64,000 nt of DNA from Oscillospiraceae bacterium (GTDB lineage: Bacteria > Bacillota > Clostridia > Oscillospirales > Oscillospiraceae). Position numbers and translations under genes: made by a program. Below are positions 1-9,253 of this stretch, piece by piece. The notes beneath the pieces were generated by a model. That model did not search any database, was not told the DNA's origin, and was given only the letters and a program-made list of their open reading frames with translations. Where the stretch lies: contig JAAWEH010000021.1 in the NCBI GenBank assembly GCA_022794215.1, positions 1 through 64,000 of the forward strand. Direction: 5' to 3'. The number at the start of each line of letters is the position of its first letter. The first letter of the stretch is position 1.

Positions 1-189
1 CTGGACCTCAGCGTCCGGAGCTTCAACTGCCTGAAGCGGGCCAACATCAACACCGTGGAGGACTTGATCTCCAAGACCCAGGATGAGATGATGAAGGTTC
101 GGAACTTGGGCCGCAAGAGCCTGGAGGAAGTCATGAACAAGCTGGCTATGATGGGCCTGAGCCTTGCTGATGACGAGAACAACAACTAA
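1..189 (+). CDS. rpoA: RNA polymerase alpha subunit, C-terminal end (partial)
   Basis: The first frame is open from the window edge to a TAA. It encodes the last 62 residues of the RNA polymerase alpha subunit, namely the C-terminal domain that contacts UP elements and activators. Recognisable alpha-CTD features are [14 protein letters not shown] near the edge and the [12 protein letters not shown] helix-hairpin-helix. The acidic, Asn-rich tail is normal. rplQ follows after 25 bases, the usual end of the alpha operon, which supports the call. The 5' part lies outside the window. Confidence 0.95.
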   Translation: MDLSVRSFNCLKRANINTVEDLISKTQDEMMKVRNLGRKSLEEVMNKLAMMGLSLADDENNN

Positions 190-214
190 CGCACGCCGAG
201 AGGAGTGAGAGAAA

Positions 215-556
215 ATGCCCGCAGTTCGTAAACTGGGAAGACCCACTGATCAGCGGATGGCCATGCTCCGCGCTATGACCACCTACCTGCTGGAGAACGG
301 CCAGATCAAGACCACCGTGACTCGCGCCAAGGAGGTTGCCCCCCTGGCGGAGAAGATGATCACCCTGGCCAAGAAGAACGACCTGGCCGCCTACCGTCAG
401 GCCCTGGCTTTCATCACCAAGGAGGATGTGGCCAAGAAGCTCTTCGACCAGATCGGCCCCAAGTACGCCACCCGTGACGGCGGCTACACCCGGGTCGTCC
501 GCATCGGCCCCCGCCGGGGCGATGCCGCTGAGATGGCCGTTATTCAGCTTGTCTAA
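215..556 (+). CDS. rplQ: 50S ribosomal protein L17
   Basis: This encodes a 113-residue L17, a protein of the large ribosomal subunit near the exit tunnel. The N-terminus carries the family signature (KLGRPTDQR, then [16 protein letters not shown]) and the C-terminus the usual [20 protein letters not shown]. The length is typical for Firmicutes. An AGAGGAG site lies a few bases before the ATG. It is the last gene of the alpha operon behind rpoA and is followed by a strong terminator, so transcription of the ribosomal cluster very probably ends here. Confidence 0.98.
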   Translation: MPAVRKLGRPTDQRMAMLRAMTTYLLENGQIKTTVTRAKEVAPLAEKMITLAKKNDLAAYRQALAFITKEDVAKKLFDQIGPKYATRDGGYTRVVRIGPRRGDAAEMAVIQLV

Positions 557-585
557 TCGATAAACAAGCGGAAAGAACGAAATTG

Positions 586-637
586 AAAAGCCCCTATCGT
601 ATCCCCGGTGCACCAGGGATACGATAGGGGCTTTTTC
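586..637 (+). terminator. Rho-independent terminator of the alpha operon
   Basis: A long perfect stem (AAAAGCCCCTATCGTATCCC and its complement) with a short loop is followed by a T run. It is almost symmetrical, so it may also stop transcripts arriving from the convergent gene on the minus strand. Confidence 0.9.
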
Positions 638-664
638 GCTTGGTACGCGGAGAAAAACGGGCCT

Positions 665-1405
665 CTACTGGCTGATGGACTTCATGAACAGATCGGTTTC
701 CGGGTCAAAGTCGATGGGGAAGGATTGCTGGCCGCTGTGGATGAGGATGCGGCAGGTGCCATCTTCCCTGCATTTTATGGGGGCAATGGCGGTAAGGAGG
801 GAATGGGTGTACGTGTTTTCATTTGCTGTTATAACAGGGGTGGTTCGATTTATGGTGGAAAAGGGCTCTGCATCGGGGTAGCTAACCTTCACATCAGGGG
901 AGTTGACCAGGATGCCGGAAAGATAAATATACCGGTCTGGGCAGTTGGGGACAGAATAGAGCCTGATGCTGTAAAAATTGCCGTCCTGGGCGGTGGCCTC
1001 CCAGGGAATGGTGAAGGATCGGAATTCTCCCAGCCGGGGGTGTTCGGCCAGATGATAACCGCCATCTGCCTTGGGCGTGATATAAAAATAATCCTCATTG
1101 TGCTGGCTGCCGTAAACCAAAGCGGAATGTTCCCCCTCCACCACAAAGCAGACTTCTCCCTTGGGATAGAGGTATTCCGCTACCGCCTCCGGAGTGGGAA
1201 AGGTATGGAGGAAATTTTCGATGGGCGGAGGAGGGAAGAAAAGCTCCAAAATCCCGCATAGAACCAGAGCAAGCACTGCCACCAGCACCTTGCCCTTTTT
1301 GCTCCTGGGACGAACCAGAAAAAGGAAGAGGCCGGCAAGACCCCAGAAAAACAGCAGCCGCAGGACGACCATCAAAAACGAAGCAATATGTAGGATCATT
1401 GCCAC
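665..1405 (-). CDS. Hypothetical membrane-anchored protein
   Basis: I do not recognise this family. The preferred start is a GTG at 1405, 9 bases after a GAGGGGAGG site; the upstream ATG of the ORF track has no ribosome binding site. The 246-residue product begins with two closely spaced hydrophobic segments (IASFLMVVLRLLFFWGLAGL and VLVAVLALVLCGILELFF) separated by a basic turn, RPRSKKGK. About 190 mostly polar residues with many Tyr, Pro and charged residues follow. This suggests a hairpin membrane anchor with an exposed C-terminal domain. It stands alone, convergent with rplQ, with its own promoter at 1439-1467. Confidence 0.6.
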   Translation of the reverse strand: MAMILHIASFLMVVLRLLFFWGLAGLFLFLVRPRSKKGKVLVAVLALVLCGILELFFPPPPIENFLHTFPTPEAVAEYLYPKGEVCFVVEGEHSALVYGSQHNEDYFYITPKADGGYHLAEHPRLGEFRSFTIPWEATAQDGNFYSIRLYSVPNCPDRYIYLSGILVNSPDVKVSYPDAEPFSTINRTTPVITANENTYTHSLLTAIAPIKCREDGTCRILIHSGQQSFPIDFDPETDLFMKSISQ

Positions 1406-1438
1406 ACAAGTCGGCCTCCCCTCAAGATTTTCAGCCTT

Positions 1439-1467
1439 ATAATAGCATGATGAGCGGGAAAGGTCAA
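1439..1467 (-). promoter_or_regulatory. Sigma-A-type promoter for the membrane protein gene
   Basis: Read on the minus strand, TTGACC is followed after 17 bases by TATTAT, about 35 bases upstream of the GTG start. Confidence 0.6.
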
Positions 1468-1593
1468 GAAAAGATGATTCCAAATGGTATAATACTACAC
1501 AGAAATTCCTGATTGGAGTCGACTTTTGGAGAGAAACGGCTACAGCTTGAAGAAAAGAGGGAAAGAATTTCCGGAGATATTTATGCCCAGGGC

Positions 1594-1622
1594 TTGAAAA
1601 GAGGGGGAAAATTCAATATACT
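1594..1622 (+). promoter_or_regulatory. Sigma-A-type promoter for galE
   Basis: TTGAAA and TATACT are separated by 17 bases, about 50 bases upstream of the galE start. Confidence 0.6.
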
Positions 1623-1671
1623 GATAATAGCGATCCCTCAAAGTCCGTAAAAAGGAAAGGAAGGATTTCCA

Positions 1672-2661
1672 GTGGCGATTTTGGTGTTGGGCGGAGCCGG
1701 CTATATTGGCTCCCATACGGTTTATGAGCTTATCGACGCGGGCCGGGACGTGGTGGTGGCGGACAATCTGATTACCGGCTTTCGGAAGGCAGTTCACCCT
1801 AAGGCCCGGTTTTATGAAGTGGATATTCGGGATAAGAAGGCCATGGACGCCCTGTTTGAAAAGGAGCACATCGAAGGGGTCATCCATTTTGCAGCCTCTT
1901 CCCAGGTGGGAGAGTCCATGGTGGATCCCCTGAAGTACTATGACAACAACCTTTGGGGTACCATCTCCTTGTTGGAGTCCATGGTAGAGCACGGGGTGGA
2001 CAAGATCGTATTCTCTTCCACCGCCGCTACCTATGGGGAGCCTGAGCGGATGCCCATTTTGGAATATGACCGCACCCAGCCTACCAACTGCTATGGCGAG
2101 ACCAAGCTGGCCATGGAAAAGATGATGAGCTGGACCAGCAGAGCTCACGGTCTGAGATATGTGGCGCTGCGGTATTTCAACGCCTGCGGCGCCCATGCCT
2201 CCGGAGAGATCGGGGAGGCCCACGACCCGGAGACCCATCTAATCCCCGTAATCCTCCAGGTGCCCAACGGTCAGCGGGAGAAGATCTCCGTATTTGGAGA
2301 GGATTATCCCACCAAGGACGGCACCTGTGTGCGGGACTATATCCATGTCACCGACCTGGCCCAGGCCCACATTCTGGCTCTGGACTACCTGATCAAGGGC
2401 GGGGAGAATAACGTATTTAATTTGGGCAACGGTGTAGGCTTTACCGTTAAGGAGGTCATTGATGTGGCCCGGAAGGTGACTGGGCACGCTATTCCTGCGG
2501 AGATCTGTCCCCGGCGGGCAGGAGATCCGGCCCAGTTGGTAGCTTCCTCTGATAAGGCCAAGACCGTTCTGGGCTGGAAGCCCCAGTTCAATGACCTGGA
2601 AACCATTGTTTCCAGCGCCTGGGCCTGGCATAAGGCCCACCCCCATGGCTTTGAAGGGTAA
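1672..2661 (+). CDS. galE: UDP-glucose 4-epimerase
   Basis: GalE interconverts UDP-glucose and UDP-galactose in the Leloir pathway and supplies UDP-galactose for cell-surface glycans. The 329-residue product is a short-chain dehydrogenase-fold enzyme. It has the NAD-binding Gly-rich turn GGAGYIGS at residues 7-14, SSTAATYG around 121 and the catalytic YxxxK in CYGETKLAME. The C-terminus carries the RAGDPAQLVAS substrate-binding motif. Translation starts at GTG, preceded by AAAGGAAAGGAAGG. It is a single gene between its own promoter and a bidirectional terminator, so it is not part of a gal operon here. Confidence 0.95.
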   Translation: MAILVLGGAGYIGSHTVYELIDAGRDVVVADNLITGFRKAVHPKARFYEVDIRDKKAMDALFEKEHIEGVIHFAASSQVGESMVDPLKYYDNNLWGTISLLESMVEHGVDKIVFSSTAATYGEPERMPILEYDRTQPTNCYGETKLAMEKMMSWTSRAHGLRYVALRYFNACGAHASGEIGEAHDPETHLIPVILQVPNGQREKISVFGEDYPTKDGTCVRDYIHVTDLAQAHILALDYLIKGGENNVFNLGNGVGFTVKEVIDVARKVTGHAIPAEICPRRAGDPAQLVASSDKAKTVLGWKPQFNDLETIVSSAWAWHKAHPHGFEG

Positions 2662-2677
2662 AGGGAAATAAAAAGAA

Positions 2678-2716
2678 AACAGGCAGCCGCAAAAACGCGG
2701 CTGCCTGCTTTTTTGT
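2678..2716. terminator. Bidirectional terminator between galE and the histidine kinase
   Basis: An 11-bp stem (CAGGCAGCCGC and complement) has a 6-base loop, A-rich sequence on the left and T-rich on the right. It serves the convergent genes on both sides. Confidence 0.85.
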
Positions 2717-2718
2717 TT

Positions 2719-5280
2719 TTATTTTGTAAGGGGTTTCATGAATTTTTCCAACAGCCGGGCAACTTCACGCACGTCAATGGGCTTGGCAATATGGGAGTTC
2801 ATCCCACAGTCCAAACACTTCTTCACGTCCTCGGCAAAAGCGTCGGCGGTCATGGCGATAATGGGAATATCGGCATCGGGGCGCTCCAGCTTTCGGATTG
2901 CCTGGGTAGCCTCGTAGCCGGTCATTACCGGCATTCGGATGTCCATGAGAATGGCGTCGTAATACCCCGGGGCAGAGGCCTGGAATTTGTCCAGACAGAT
3001 TTGACCGTTTTCCGCCCAATCCAGCTCCAGACCCAACTCGGAAAGCAGATCATGGGCGATTTCCCAGTTGAGCTCGTTGTCCTCTGCCAAAAGGATTTTG
3101 TGGCCGGTGAGGTCAAAGGTCGGTTGTGCGGGAGAAGATATCTTTTCTGCCTCGCCCGTATAAAGCTTAAGGGTATGATAGAGGGTGGATTTAAACAGAG
3201 GCTTGGAGATAAAGCCGCTGATGCCGGCGGCCCTGGCGTCCTCTTCGATGTCTGCCCAGTCATAGGCCGAGATGAGAAGGATGGGTACGCTGTCTCCCAA
3301 ACTTTGTCGGATACGACGCGCGGTTTCGATGCCATCAATGCCAGGCAGCTTCCAATCCAAAAGAATGATGTGGTAATCATTGCGGCTGGCGCGACGGCGA
3401 AGAACCATTTCTACGGCTTTTTCTCCGTCCAGGGTCCACTCGGCATTGATGCCAATGGATTTGAGAGAGAGCACTGCACTTTCACAAAGCTGCTGGTCAT
3501 CGTCCACCACAAGCATGTTCCAATCGGGGAGGATCATGTCCGCTTCGGGGACGTCGGCTTTTTCCAAATCCAGGGTAACCCGGAACTCACTGCCCTGGCC
3601 CAGGGCGCTCTCCACAGTGATAGAGCCGCCCATAGCGTCCACAATGTATTTGGTGATGGTCATTCCCAGACCGGTACCCTCTGTGCGGCGAACCCGGGTG
3701 CTGTCCTCACGGGTAAAGGATTCAAAGATCTTTTCCTGGAATTCAGGGGTCATACCAATGCCGTTGTCCTTTACCGACAGGTGGATACGCACATAGTCCT
3801 CTCCCCGGGGGGAAGCCTCTTCATAAAGAGCGACCTGGATCAGCCCCTCGTCAGGGGTGAATTTGATGGCATTGGAAAGAAGGTTCAAAAGTACCTGGTT
3901 GAGCCGGACACTGTCACAATATACATTCTCAGTGGAAATATCGTGGATAGAGACGCTGAAGTTCTGGTTTTTAATGCGAACCTGGGGCTGGACAATGCTG
4001 ACAATGCTTTCCATGACCTCCCGAAGGGAGATCTGATCCATGCTGAGGGTCATTTTGCCGCTTTCGATCTTAGACATATCCAGCACATCGTTGATAAGCC
4101 CCAGCAAATGTTTGGAGGACAGGGTGATCTTTTTTAGACAATTCTGAACTTGATCCTTATCGTCAATGTTGGCTGTGGCAATGGCGGTCATGCCGACGAT
4201 GGCGTTCATGGGGGTTCGGATGTCGTGAGACATGTTGGACAAAAATTCGCTTTTGGCCTGTGTAGCGGCCTCGGCATCCCGGCGGGCCTGATCCAACGCC
4301 TGAAGCTGCTGGCGGGTGAGGCGGAGGTACCGGAAGAATACGTATAGCAGAGCCAAAAGGATCAGTGCGCCGCCAACCAGCACGGTGATAAACCACTGGC
4401 GGATCAAGCCGCTGATAATAGAGTTCATAGTGCCGTAGGGCATAAAGGTGAGCAGATACCACTCAGAGTAGGCCAAGTGGGTACAGTAAAGGTGTCGCCG
4501 CTCTCCATTGAAAAAGAATTCGTTGGAGTATTCCTCGCCGTTTTCCATAGCGGTGGTAAGTTCCTGGATGTACTCGTCGGGTGTCATCCCGCTCACATTG
4601 TCATAAAGGGCCCGGGCCCGCTCAAAATAGCTGTTGCGGTATGCGTCAGCGCTGCGAATAACGAAGGAGCCATCCTTTCGGATGATGAAAGAATAGACAT
4701 GTTCGTTGTTTTCGTCCAGAGAGAGGGTCTCGCTGATATAGGAGGTGGGCAAGCCGGCCACCAAAGCGGTACTGGAATGGTTTTCTATAATGGAGTGGGA
4801 AATGGGAATCCCCAACAGGATCACTTTGTTTCCCTCCTGATCTGTGCCGATAGCCACTTTCTTTTCTCCGTTGTGCAAAGAGGTGAGGAAGGGCTCTGGA
4901 TCCGTGACCTGCAGGGGGGAACCATAGAGCATGTCAAAGGCGCCATCTGAGGAGTAAAAGGCCAAATAATCAAATTCCCTGGCCTGTGCGTTTAGAATAA
5001 GCTGCTCCTGCAAGGAAGAGTCCTCGCGGATGCGGTCAGGAACGACAGTTTTTACAAGGGCCTCCAGTTGCTCCAGGCGCAGACCAATAGTGGTTTCAAA
5101 GTGCATGGAGATCTGCTGGCTCATACTGGACATATAGAGCTCGCCGACCTGGTTAATGGTGTTGGAGCTGAGATTGCTTATGTGGATTGCCAAAAATGAG
5201 AATACGCAAACGTACAACAGTGCAATTACGACCAGACTGAGTGTCAGAAAACGGGTAGTCTTATTTTTAAAATTTTTCAT
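2719..5280 (-). CDS. Hybrid sensor histidine kinase with two receiver domains
   Basis: The 853-residue product is a membrane sensor kinase that starts a multistep phosphorelay. A first membrane segment lies at about residues 12-34. An extracellular sensor of about 260 residues (Cache/PDC-like by layout) follows, then a second segment (WFITVLVGGALILLALLYVFF). The HisKA box is FLSNMSHDIRTPMNAIVGM. The ATPase domain has DNGIGM and GTGLGM boxes. Two receiver domains end the protein: one with the phosphate-accepting Asp in LLDWKLPG, one with LMDIRMP and the switch sequence IAMTADAF. No HPt domain is present; the neighbouring gene supplies it. The ligand is unknown. Confidence 0.9.
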   Translation of the reverse strand: MKNFKNKTTRFLTLSLVVIALLYVCVFSFLAIHISNLSSNTINQVGELYMSSMSQQISMHFETTIGLRLEQLEALVKTVVPDRIREDSSLQEQLILNAQAREFDYLAFYSSDGAFDMLYGSPLQVTDPEPFLTSLHNGEKKVAIGTDQEGNKVILLGIPISHSIIENHSSTALVAGLPTSYISETLSLDENNEHVYSFIIRKDGSFVIRSADAYRNSYFERARALYDNVSGMTPDEYIQELTTAMENGEEYSNEFFFNGERRHLYCTHLAYSEWYLLTFMPYGTMNSIISGLIRQWFITVLVGGALILLALLYVFFRYLRLTRQQLQALDQARRDAEAATQAKSEFLSNMSHDIRTPMNAIVGMTAIATANIDDKDQVQNCLKKITLSSKHLLGLINDVLDMSKIESGKMTLSMDQISLREVMESIVSIVQPQVRIKNQNFSVSIHDISTENVYCDSVRLNQVLLNLLSNAIKFTPDEGLIQVALYEEASPRGEDYVRIHLSVKDNGIGMTPEFQEKIFESFTREDSTRVRRTEGTGLGMTITKYIVDAMGGSITVESALGQGSEFRVTLDLEKADVPEADMILPDWNMLVVDDDQQLCESAVLSLKSIGINAEWTLDGEKAVEMVLRRRASRNDYHIILLDWKLPGIDGIETARRIRQSLGDSVPILLISAYDWADIEEDARAAGISGFISKPLFKSTLYHTLKLYTGEAEKISSPAQPTFDLTGHKILLAEDNELNWEIAHDLLSELGLELDWAENGQICLDKFQASAPGYYDAILMDIRMPVMTGYEATQAIRKLERPDADIPIIAMTADAFAEDVKKCLDCGMNSHIAKPIDVREVARLLEKFMKPLTK

Positions 5281-5311
5281 GGATCAAAATACCTCCACCA
5301 TATTTACCCGT

Positions 5312-5674
5312 TTACACCGGAAGGGATGCTTGGTAGGCCTGGAGCGCGTTGACAGTGGCTTCATAATCTGCGGCAACCTGGTGAAAAAGGGGCTCAGCCT
5401 CAGCCGACCAGCTATCCCGCAGAGTTTCGGTAAGCCGGTTGCTGGACTCGTAAAGCCGGTCAAAGCCCAGATTGCTGCACACGCCTTTAATGGTATGGGC
5501 AGCGCGGAAGGCCGTGGGCTGATCCTGGTCGGCCATGGCGGCCTGCAGCGTGGCAAAGCTGGGGTCGTCCAAAAATTTCAGGGCAAATTTTTTGATTAGG
5601 TTTTCGCTGCGAAGACGGCCAAACACATTTTCATAATTGCCGCCTAAAGCGTCATAACAAGCCTGCAAAGTCAT
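5312..5674 (-). CDS. HPt (histidine phosphotransfer) protein
   Basis: This 120-residue, all-helical protein carries the HPt signature AAHTIKGVCSNLG, whose His is the phosphate carrier. It would shuttle phosphate from the receiver domains of the hybrid kinase just downstream to the receiver of the HD-GYP/GGDEF protein upstream. Its start overlaps that gene's stop by 4 bases, and the kinase begins about 30 bases after its end, so the three are one operon. A stand-alone HPt between a hybrid kinase and an output regulator is the classical phosphorelay arrangement. Confidence 0.9.
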   Translation of the reverse strand: MTLQACYDALGGNYENVFGRLRSENLIKKFALKFLDDPSFATLQAAMADQDQPTAFRAAHTIKGVCSNLGFDRLYESSNRLTETLRDSWSAEAEPLFHQVAADYEATVNALQAYQASLPV

Positions 5675-7776
5675 GTTTTATCCTCTCCTTTGTTGGGGGT
5701 GCTTCCGTCAATGGGGGAGATGGCAGAGAGTATCTCCTGCATAGAGTCATCATAAAAATGATACTGTCCCCGGCCGCCCCGTTTTACAGAATAGAGGGCC
5801 TGGTCAGCCGCACGAAACAGGGCATCGTAATTTGTGCCCACAATGTTGGTCTGCGCGACCCCCATGCTGATGGAAATGACCGAGTCTTTAAAGGAACTCT
5901 GCAGAGAATTGAAGATCCGGTGGATGATTGGTTCAAGGGAGGCTTTGTATTCCAAAAAGAGAAGGAATTCATCCCCGCCTATCCGGGCGACAATGTCACC
6001 GCTGCGGATGCTGTTTTGGAGCTGCTGGGCCGTATAGATCAACACCTGGTCGCCAAACTGGTGGCCCCGTTGATCATTGCATTGCTTGAAATGATCCAGA
6101 TCAAAGATGGCTAGGGCATAGGTGCTGTCAGGTCTCTCCTCCAAACGAGCCTTAATGCGCTCCTTGGCGGAAGCATGGTTGAGAAGTCCGGTTAGAGGAT
6201 CGCTGAAAGCCAACTGTTCCAGATCGTTGAGACGGGTTCTGGAATCGTGGATGTCAATGGCTTTGCCGATGGCGCCGGTGTACCGGGGGGGATCGTCGGG
6301 GGACCAGATGGCCCGGGAGATAATGCGATACCACCGCTGGCCCTCGGGAAGATTTAGCTTGCAGTCGTGGATGACCTCGGGCCGGCCGGGGGAGGTGCTT
6401 TGAAGCGCAGTGGAAAGGGCCCGCAGATCCTCCGAACTGATAAGGGCCAGTACGCCGGGATCCTGGTGGGGATGCTGGATAATCTCGGGAAAGCCCAGCT
6501 TGTTGGCGCCGAAGGGGGAAAGGGTAAGCGAAGAGGGAGAAAGGGTATATTCAAATTGTATCTCCTGGGTGAGAGCGGCATAGAAGTCCAGCTTCATCCG
6601 CTCGTTTTCCAGCAGCTGGAGGGTTCGCCGGGATACAGGCAGTTCTCCCTGCTGGAGCATTTCCTCGGTAATATTTTGCAGTTCCCTCTGGCTACTGGGG
6701 GCGGAAGCGCCCCGTTTCAATTCCCTGGGAAGGGTGTCGGCCAAATCGGTAAGACACCGCAGCAAAAGGGGATTAAAGGTTCCGCACTGACCGTCCAGTA
6801 TCATGCGGATGGCCTCCTCATGGGGAATGGCCCGCTTGTAGACCCGGTCGCTGGTAAGGGCGTCATAGACGTCGGCCAGGGCCACCACCTGGGCGGAGAT
6901 AGGGATCTCCTCCCCCATAAGTCCATCGGGATACCCCTGGCCGTCATAGCGTTCATGGTGCCAGCGGCAGATCTCATAGGCAACCTTCACCAGGGGCTCC
7001 CCCTGATGGATAGGTAAGTCCCGCAGCATCTGGGCGCCAATAACGGAGTGGGTTTTCATCACCTCAAACTCTTGGGAGGTGAGTTTGCCCGGCTTATTCA
7101 GTACCTCCTCGGGAATGGCAATTTTGCCAATGTCGTGGAGAGCGGAGGCGGTGGTGATGATGGCGATTTCCGAGCGGGTAAACCGATACCGGCTGGAACA
7201 CTGGGTAAGCTGCTTGAGCAGCAGCTCGGTCAGCGTATGTACATGCCGAACGTGGAGTCCGCTTTCACCGTTGCGGAACTCTACAATATGGCTGAGAATG
7301 TCGATCATAAGGGAGCTTTGCTGTTCTTTCTCGTAGATCTGCTCCGCCACAATGCCCACCAGCTTTTTCTGCTTGGCATAGAGCAGGATGGTGTTGACCA
7401 CCCGATGGTGGACGATCAGAGCGTCGAAGGGGCGGCCGATAAAGTCGGTGACGCCCAGCTCATAGGCCCGCTCCACATGGGACGTGCCGCTTTCGGAGGA
7501 GATCATAATGACGGGGACATTTTCGATCCAGTGGTTGCGGTTCATCTCGGCCAGTACGCCAAAACCGTCCATTTCGGGCATAACAATATCCAGCAGAACC
7601 AGGGCCAGTCCAGAGCCGTGGGCTTGCAGAACCTCCACAGCCTGAAGCCCATTCTCTGCCTCAATGATTTCATATTCGTCCCCCAGCATATCCGCCAGGA
7701 TAGCTCGGTTCATCTCGGAGTCATCTACGATTAGAATTTTGGACTTTCCTTCTTGTAGAACGTCTATAGTAATCAC
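5671..7776 (-). CDS. Response regulator with HD-GYP, PAS and GGDEF domains
   Basis: This 701-residue protein carries both c-di-GMP synthesis and breakdown modules under a receiver. REC covers about residues 10-130 (ILIVDDSE, acceptor Asp in LLDIVMPEMDG). HD-GYP covers about 155-340 with an intact HDIGK and the diagnostic HHERYDGQGYPDG. A PAS-like segment lies around 395-520. GGDEF is at 600-604 (ARIGGDEF), with an RSGD inhibitory site five residues before it, at 591-594. Both catalytic signatures are complete, so synthase and phosphodiesterase activity are both possible. Phosphorylation through the adjacent HPt probably sets the balance. The start is a GTG after a modest AAAGGT site. Confidence 0.9.
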   Translation of the reverse strand: MITIDVLQEGKSKILIVDDSEMNRAILADMLGDEYEIIEAENGLQAVEVLQAHGSGLALVLLDIVMPEMDGFGVLAEMNRNHWIENVPVIMISSESGTSHVERAYELGVTDFIGRPFDALIVHHRVVNTILLYAKQKKLVGIVAEQIYEKEQQSSLMIDILSHIVEFRNGESGLHVRHVHTLTELLLKQLTQCSSRYRFTRSEIAIITTASALHDIGKIAIPEEVLNKPGKLTSQEFEVMKTHSVIGAQMLRDLPIHQGEPLVKVAYEICRWHHERYDGQGYPDGLMGEEIPISAQVVALADVYDALTSDRVYKRAIPHEEAIRMILDGQCGTFNPLLLRCLTDLADTLPRELKRGASAPSSQRELQNITEEMLQQGELPVSRRTLQLLENERMKLDFYAALTQEIQFEYTLSPSSLTLSPFGANKLGFPEIIQHPHQDPGVLALISSEDLRALSTALQSTSPGRPEVIHDCKLNLPEGQRWYRIISRAIWSPDDPPRYTGAIGKAIDIHDSRTRLNDLEQLAFSDPLTGLLNHASAKERIKARLEERPDSTYALAIFDLDHFKQCNDQRGHQFGDQVLIYTAQQLQNSIRSGDIVARIGGDEFLLFLEYKASLEPIIHRIFNSLQSSFKDSVISISMGVAQTNIVGTNYDALFRAADQALYSVKRGGRGQYHFYDDSMQEILSAISPIDGSTPNKGEDKT

Positions 7777-7794
7777 ACCTTTGCACGGAATAGG

Positions 7795-8994
7795 TCAATG
7801 GCTGGGCTCCAAGGGATGAACAGAAAAATGAAGCTGGGCGGGGGAATGGGGATACTGCCGGACAAAGGATCGGGCGATCCGGCTGCAGATCATCTGGCTG
7901 TTTTCAAAGTTGGCCTGAGGCAAGAGCAGAATAAACTGGGACAGACTACACCGGGCGGCCACGTCGCCCCGGCGGAGGTTGCTGCAGATCAGCTCCTGCA
8001 AATTGCCCACCACCCGATCCAGGCTGCGTCGGGCCAGAGTTTTTCCGTTTTCGGCGGAAACGGAGATCAGTGCCAGGTGAACTGCGTCGCCGCTTCGGGT
8101 CACCAGCCGGGCCACAGAATGGTAGATGACCCTGAAAATATCGTAGTCACAGAAAAGGGCGCCCGCTTGGTTAGACTCCTCCCGGAGCTGCTCCAGGATT
8201 TCACCCGGAGCGACGGTGTGGCTGTTGACGGTGCGGACAGCTTCCCGGTAAAGGGCCCGAAGGTCGTCAGAGGGCATAATGCCAAAGTTGGAGAGAAAGA
8301 GCTGGCTCATCTCCTCATAAACGGTAACCGCCCCCTGTTGATCCTCCAAACGGATAAGGGCGGACATCAGGTTGGAGTAGAGCTCCTCCTGATAGGGCTC
8401 CAGGGCGATGGCGGTGCGGCAAAGCTGAACCACATCCTGCCAGCGCTCCCGCTGCTTCAGGAGAGGAAGAACGCCCAAAATAGTTTCTATGTACAGGTTT
8501 TGGTAGTAAGCGGCAATAGGAACCACCCAAGGTTCGGAGGACAGCTTAGAGAGGAAGGGGCCCCGGTAAAGAGGCAAAGCCTCCAGCCAGATTTCCAGCT
8601 TGGCATTGTCATCCTGGGTGGCGGCCCCGGTGTGACAGAGGTGGTCAAAGCGGTCAATGTCCAGGGTCAGCGGCACATCGGTGTTCCAGGCATAGGAACC
8701 CTCCCGGCGGAGGATCAGGCTGTGCCCTGCCGTGTCGTCCAGCTGATTCAAAAAAGTTCGCGCTCGGTGGAACATGGTCTTGAGGGCGTTGAGAGGATTG
8801 CTGCTGCCTTCCTCCTCGCCCCAAATCAGCTCTACCAACTCCTCTGAAGAGACCGAACGGTTCCGGCAGTATATCATATAAGCCAGAAGAAGCCAGACCT
8901 TTTTGGAGCGGCTGTCACTGTCGTTGACCTCAGAAGAATCGCTTCGAATTGAAAATTCACCCAGCATTTGAACCTGTAACGGAAGATTTTTCAA
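7795..8994 (-). CDS. BTAD/SARP-type transcriptional regulator with degenerate GGDEF C-terminus
   Basis: The 399-residue regulator begins with an OmpR-like winged helix (LLAYMIYCRNRSVSSEELVE then LIWG), followed by a helical BTAD region (about residues 100-260) ending in LRALYREAVRTV. The last 110 residues resemble a GGDEF domain. RRGD at 341-344 sits exactly five residues before SLSQF (350-354), where GGDEF would be. The active site is therefore lost while the c-di-GMP inhibitory-site motif is kept. The start is a TTG after AAGGGGGAG; the in-frame ATG at 9051 has no ribosome binding site. It lies just upstream of the phosphorelay operon, so I infer a c-di-GMP-responsive regulator. Confidence 0.75.
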   Translation of the reverse strand: MKNLPLQVQMLGEFSIRSDSSEVNDSDSRSKKVWLLLAYMIYCRNRSVSSEELVELIWGEEEGSSNPLNALKTMFHRARTFLNQLDDTAGHSLILRREGSYAWNTDVPLTLDIDRFDHLCHTGAATQDDNAKLEIWLEALPLYRGPFLSKLSSEPWVVPIAAYYQNLYIETILGVLPLLKQRERWQDVVQLCRTAIALEPYQEELYSNLMSALIRLEDQQGAVTVYEEMSQLFLSNFGIMPSDDLRALYREAVRTVNSHTVAPGEILEQLREESNQAGALFCDYDIFRVIYHSVARLVTRSGDAVHLALISVSAENGKTLARRSLDRVVGNLQELICSNLRRGDVAARCSLSQFILLLPQANFENSQMICSRIARSFVRQYPHSPAQLHFSVHPLEPSH

Positions 8995-9056
8995 AACGAC
9001 TCCCCCTTCTGCGGTGTGCTTTTTGTTCGATAGGCCGATAGGCTTATACATATATT

Positions 9057-9085
9057 AAAATACCACAAATGCAAAAGATTTGCAA
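9057..9085 (-). promoter_or_regulatory. Possible promoter for the BTAD regulator
   Basis: On the minus strand TTGCAA is followed after 17 bases by TATTTT in an AT-rich stretch. The match to the -10 consensus is weak. Confidence 0.35.
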
Positions 9086-9253
9086 TTCGATTTTGCAAAA
9101 CGGGTACAAAATAAGGCGAGTTACAAAAAAATGAAAAAAAGAAAAATTTTTTCAAAAAAGTACTTTTCTTTTTGGGGCAGGTGTGCTATACTGCGTATAG
9201 AAAAACATCCGTCTCACCCAGGAGATCCTGGAAAGGGAGAAAGGAGTTTAGCA

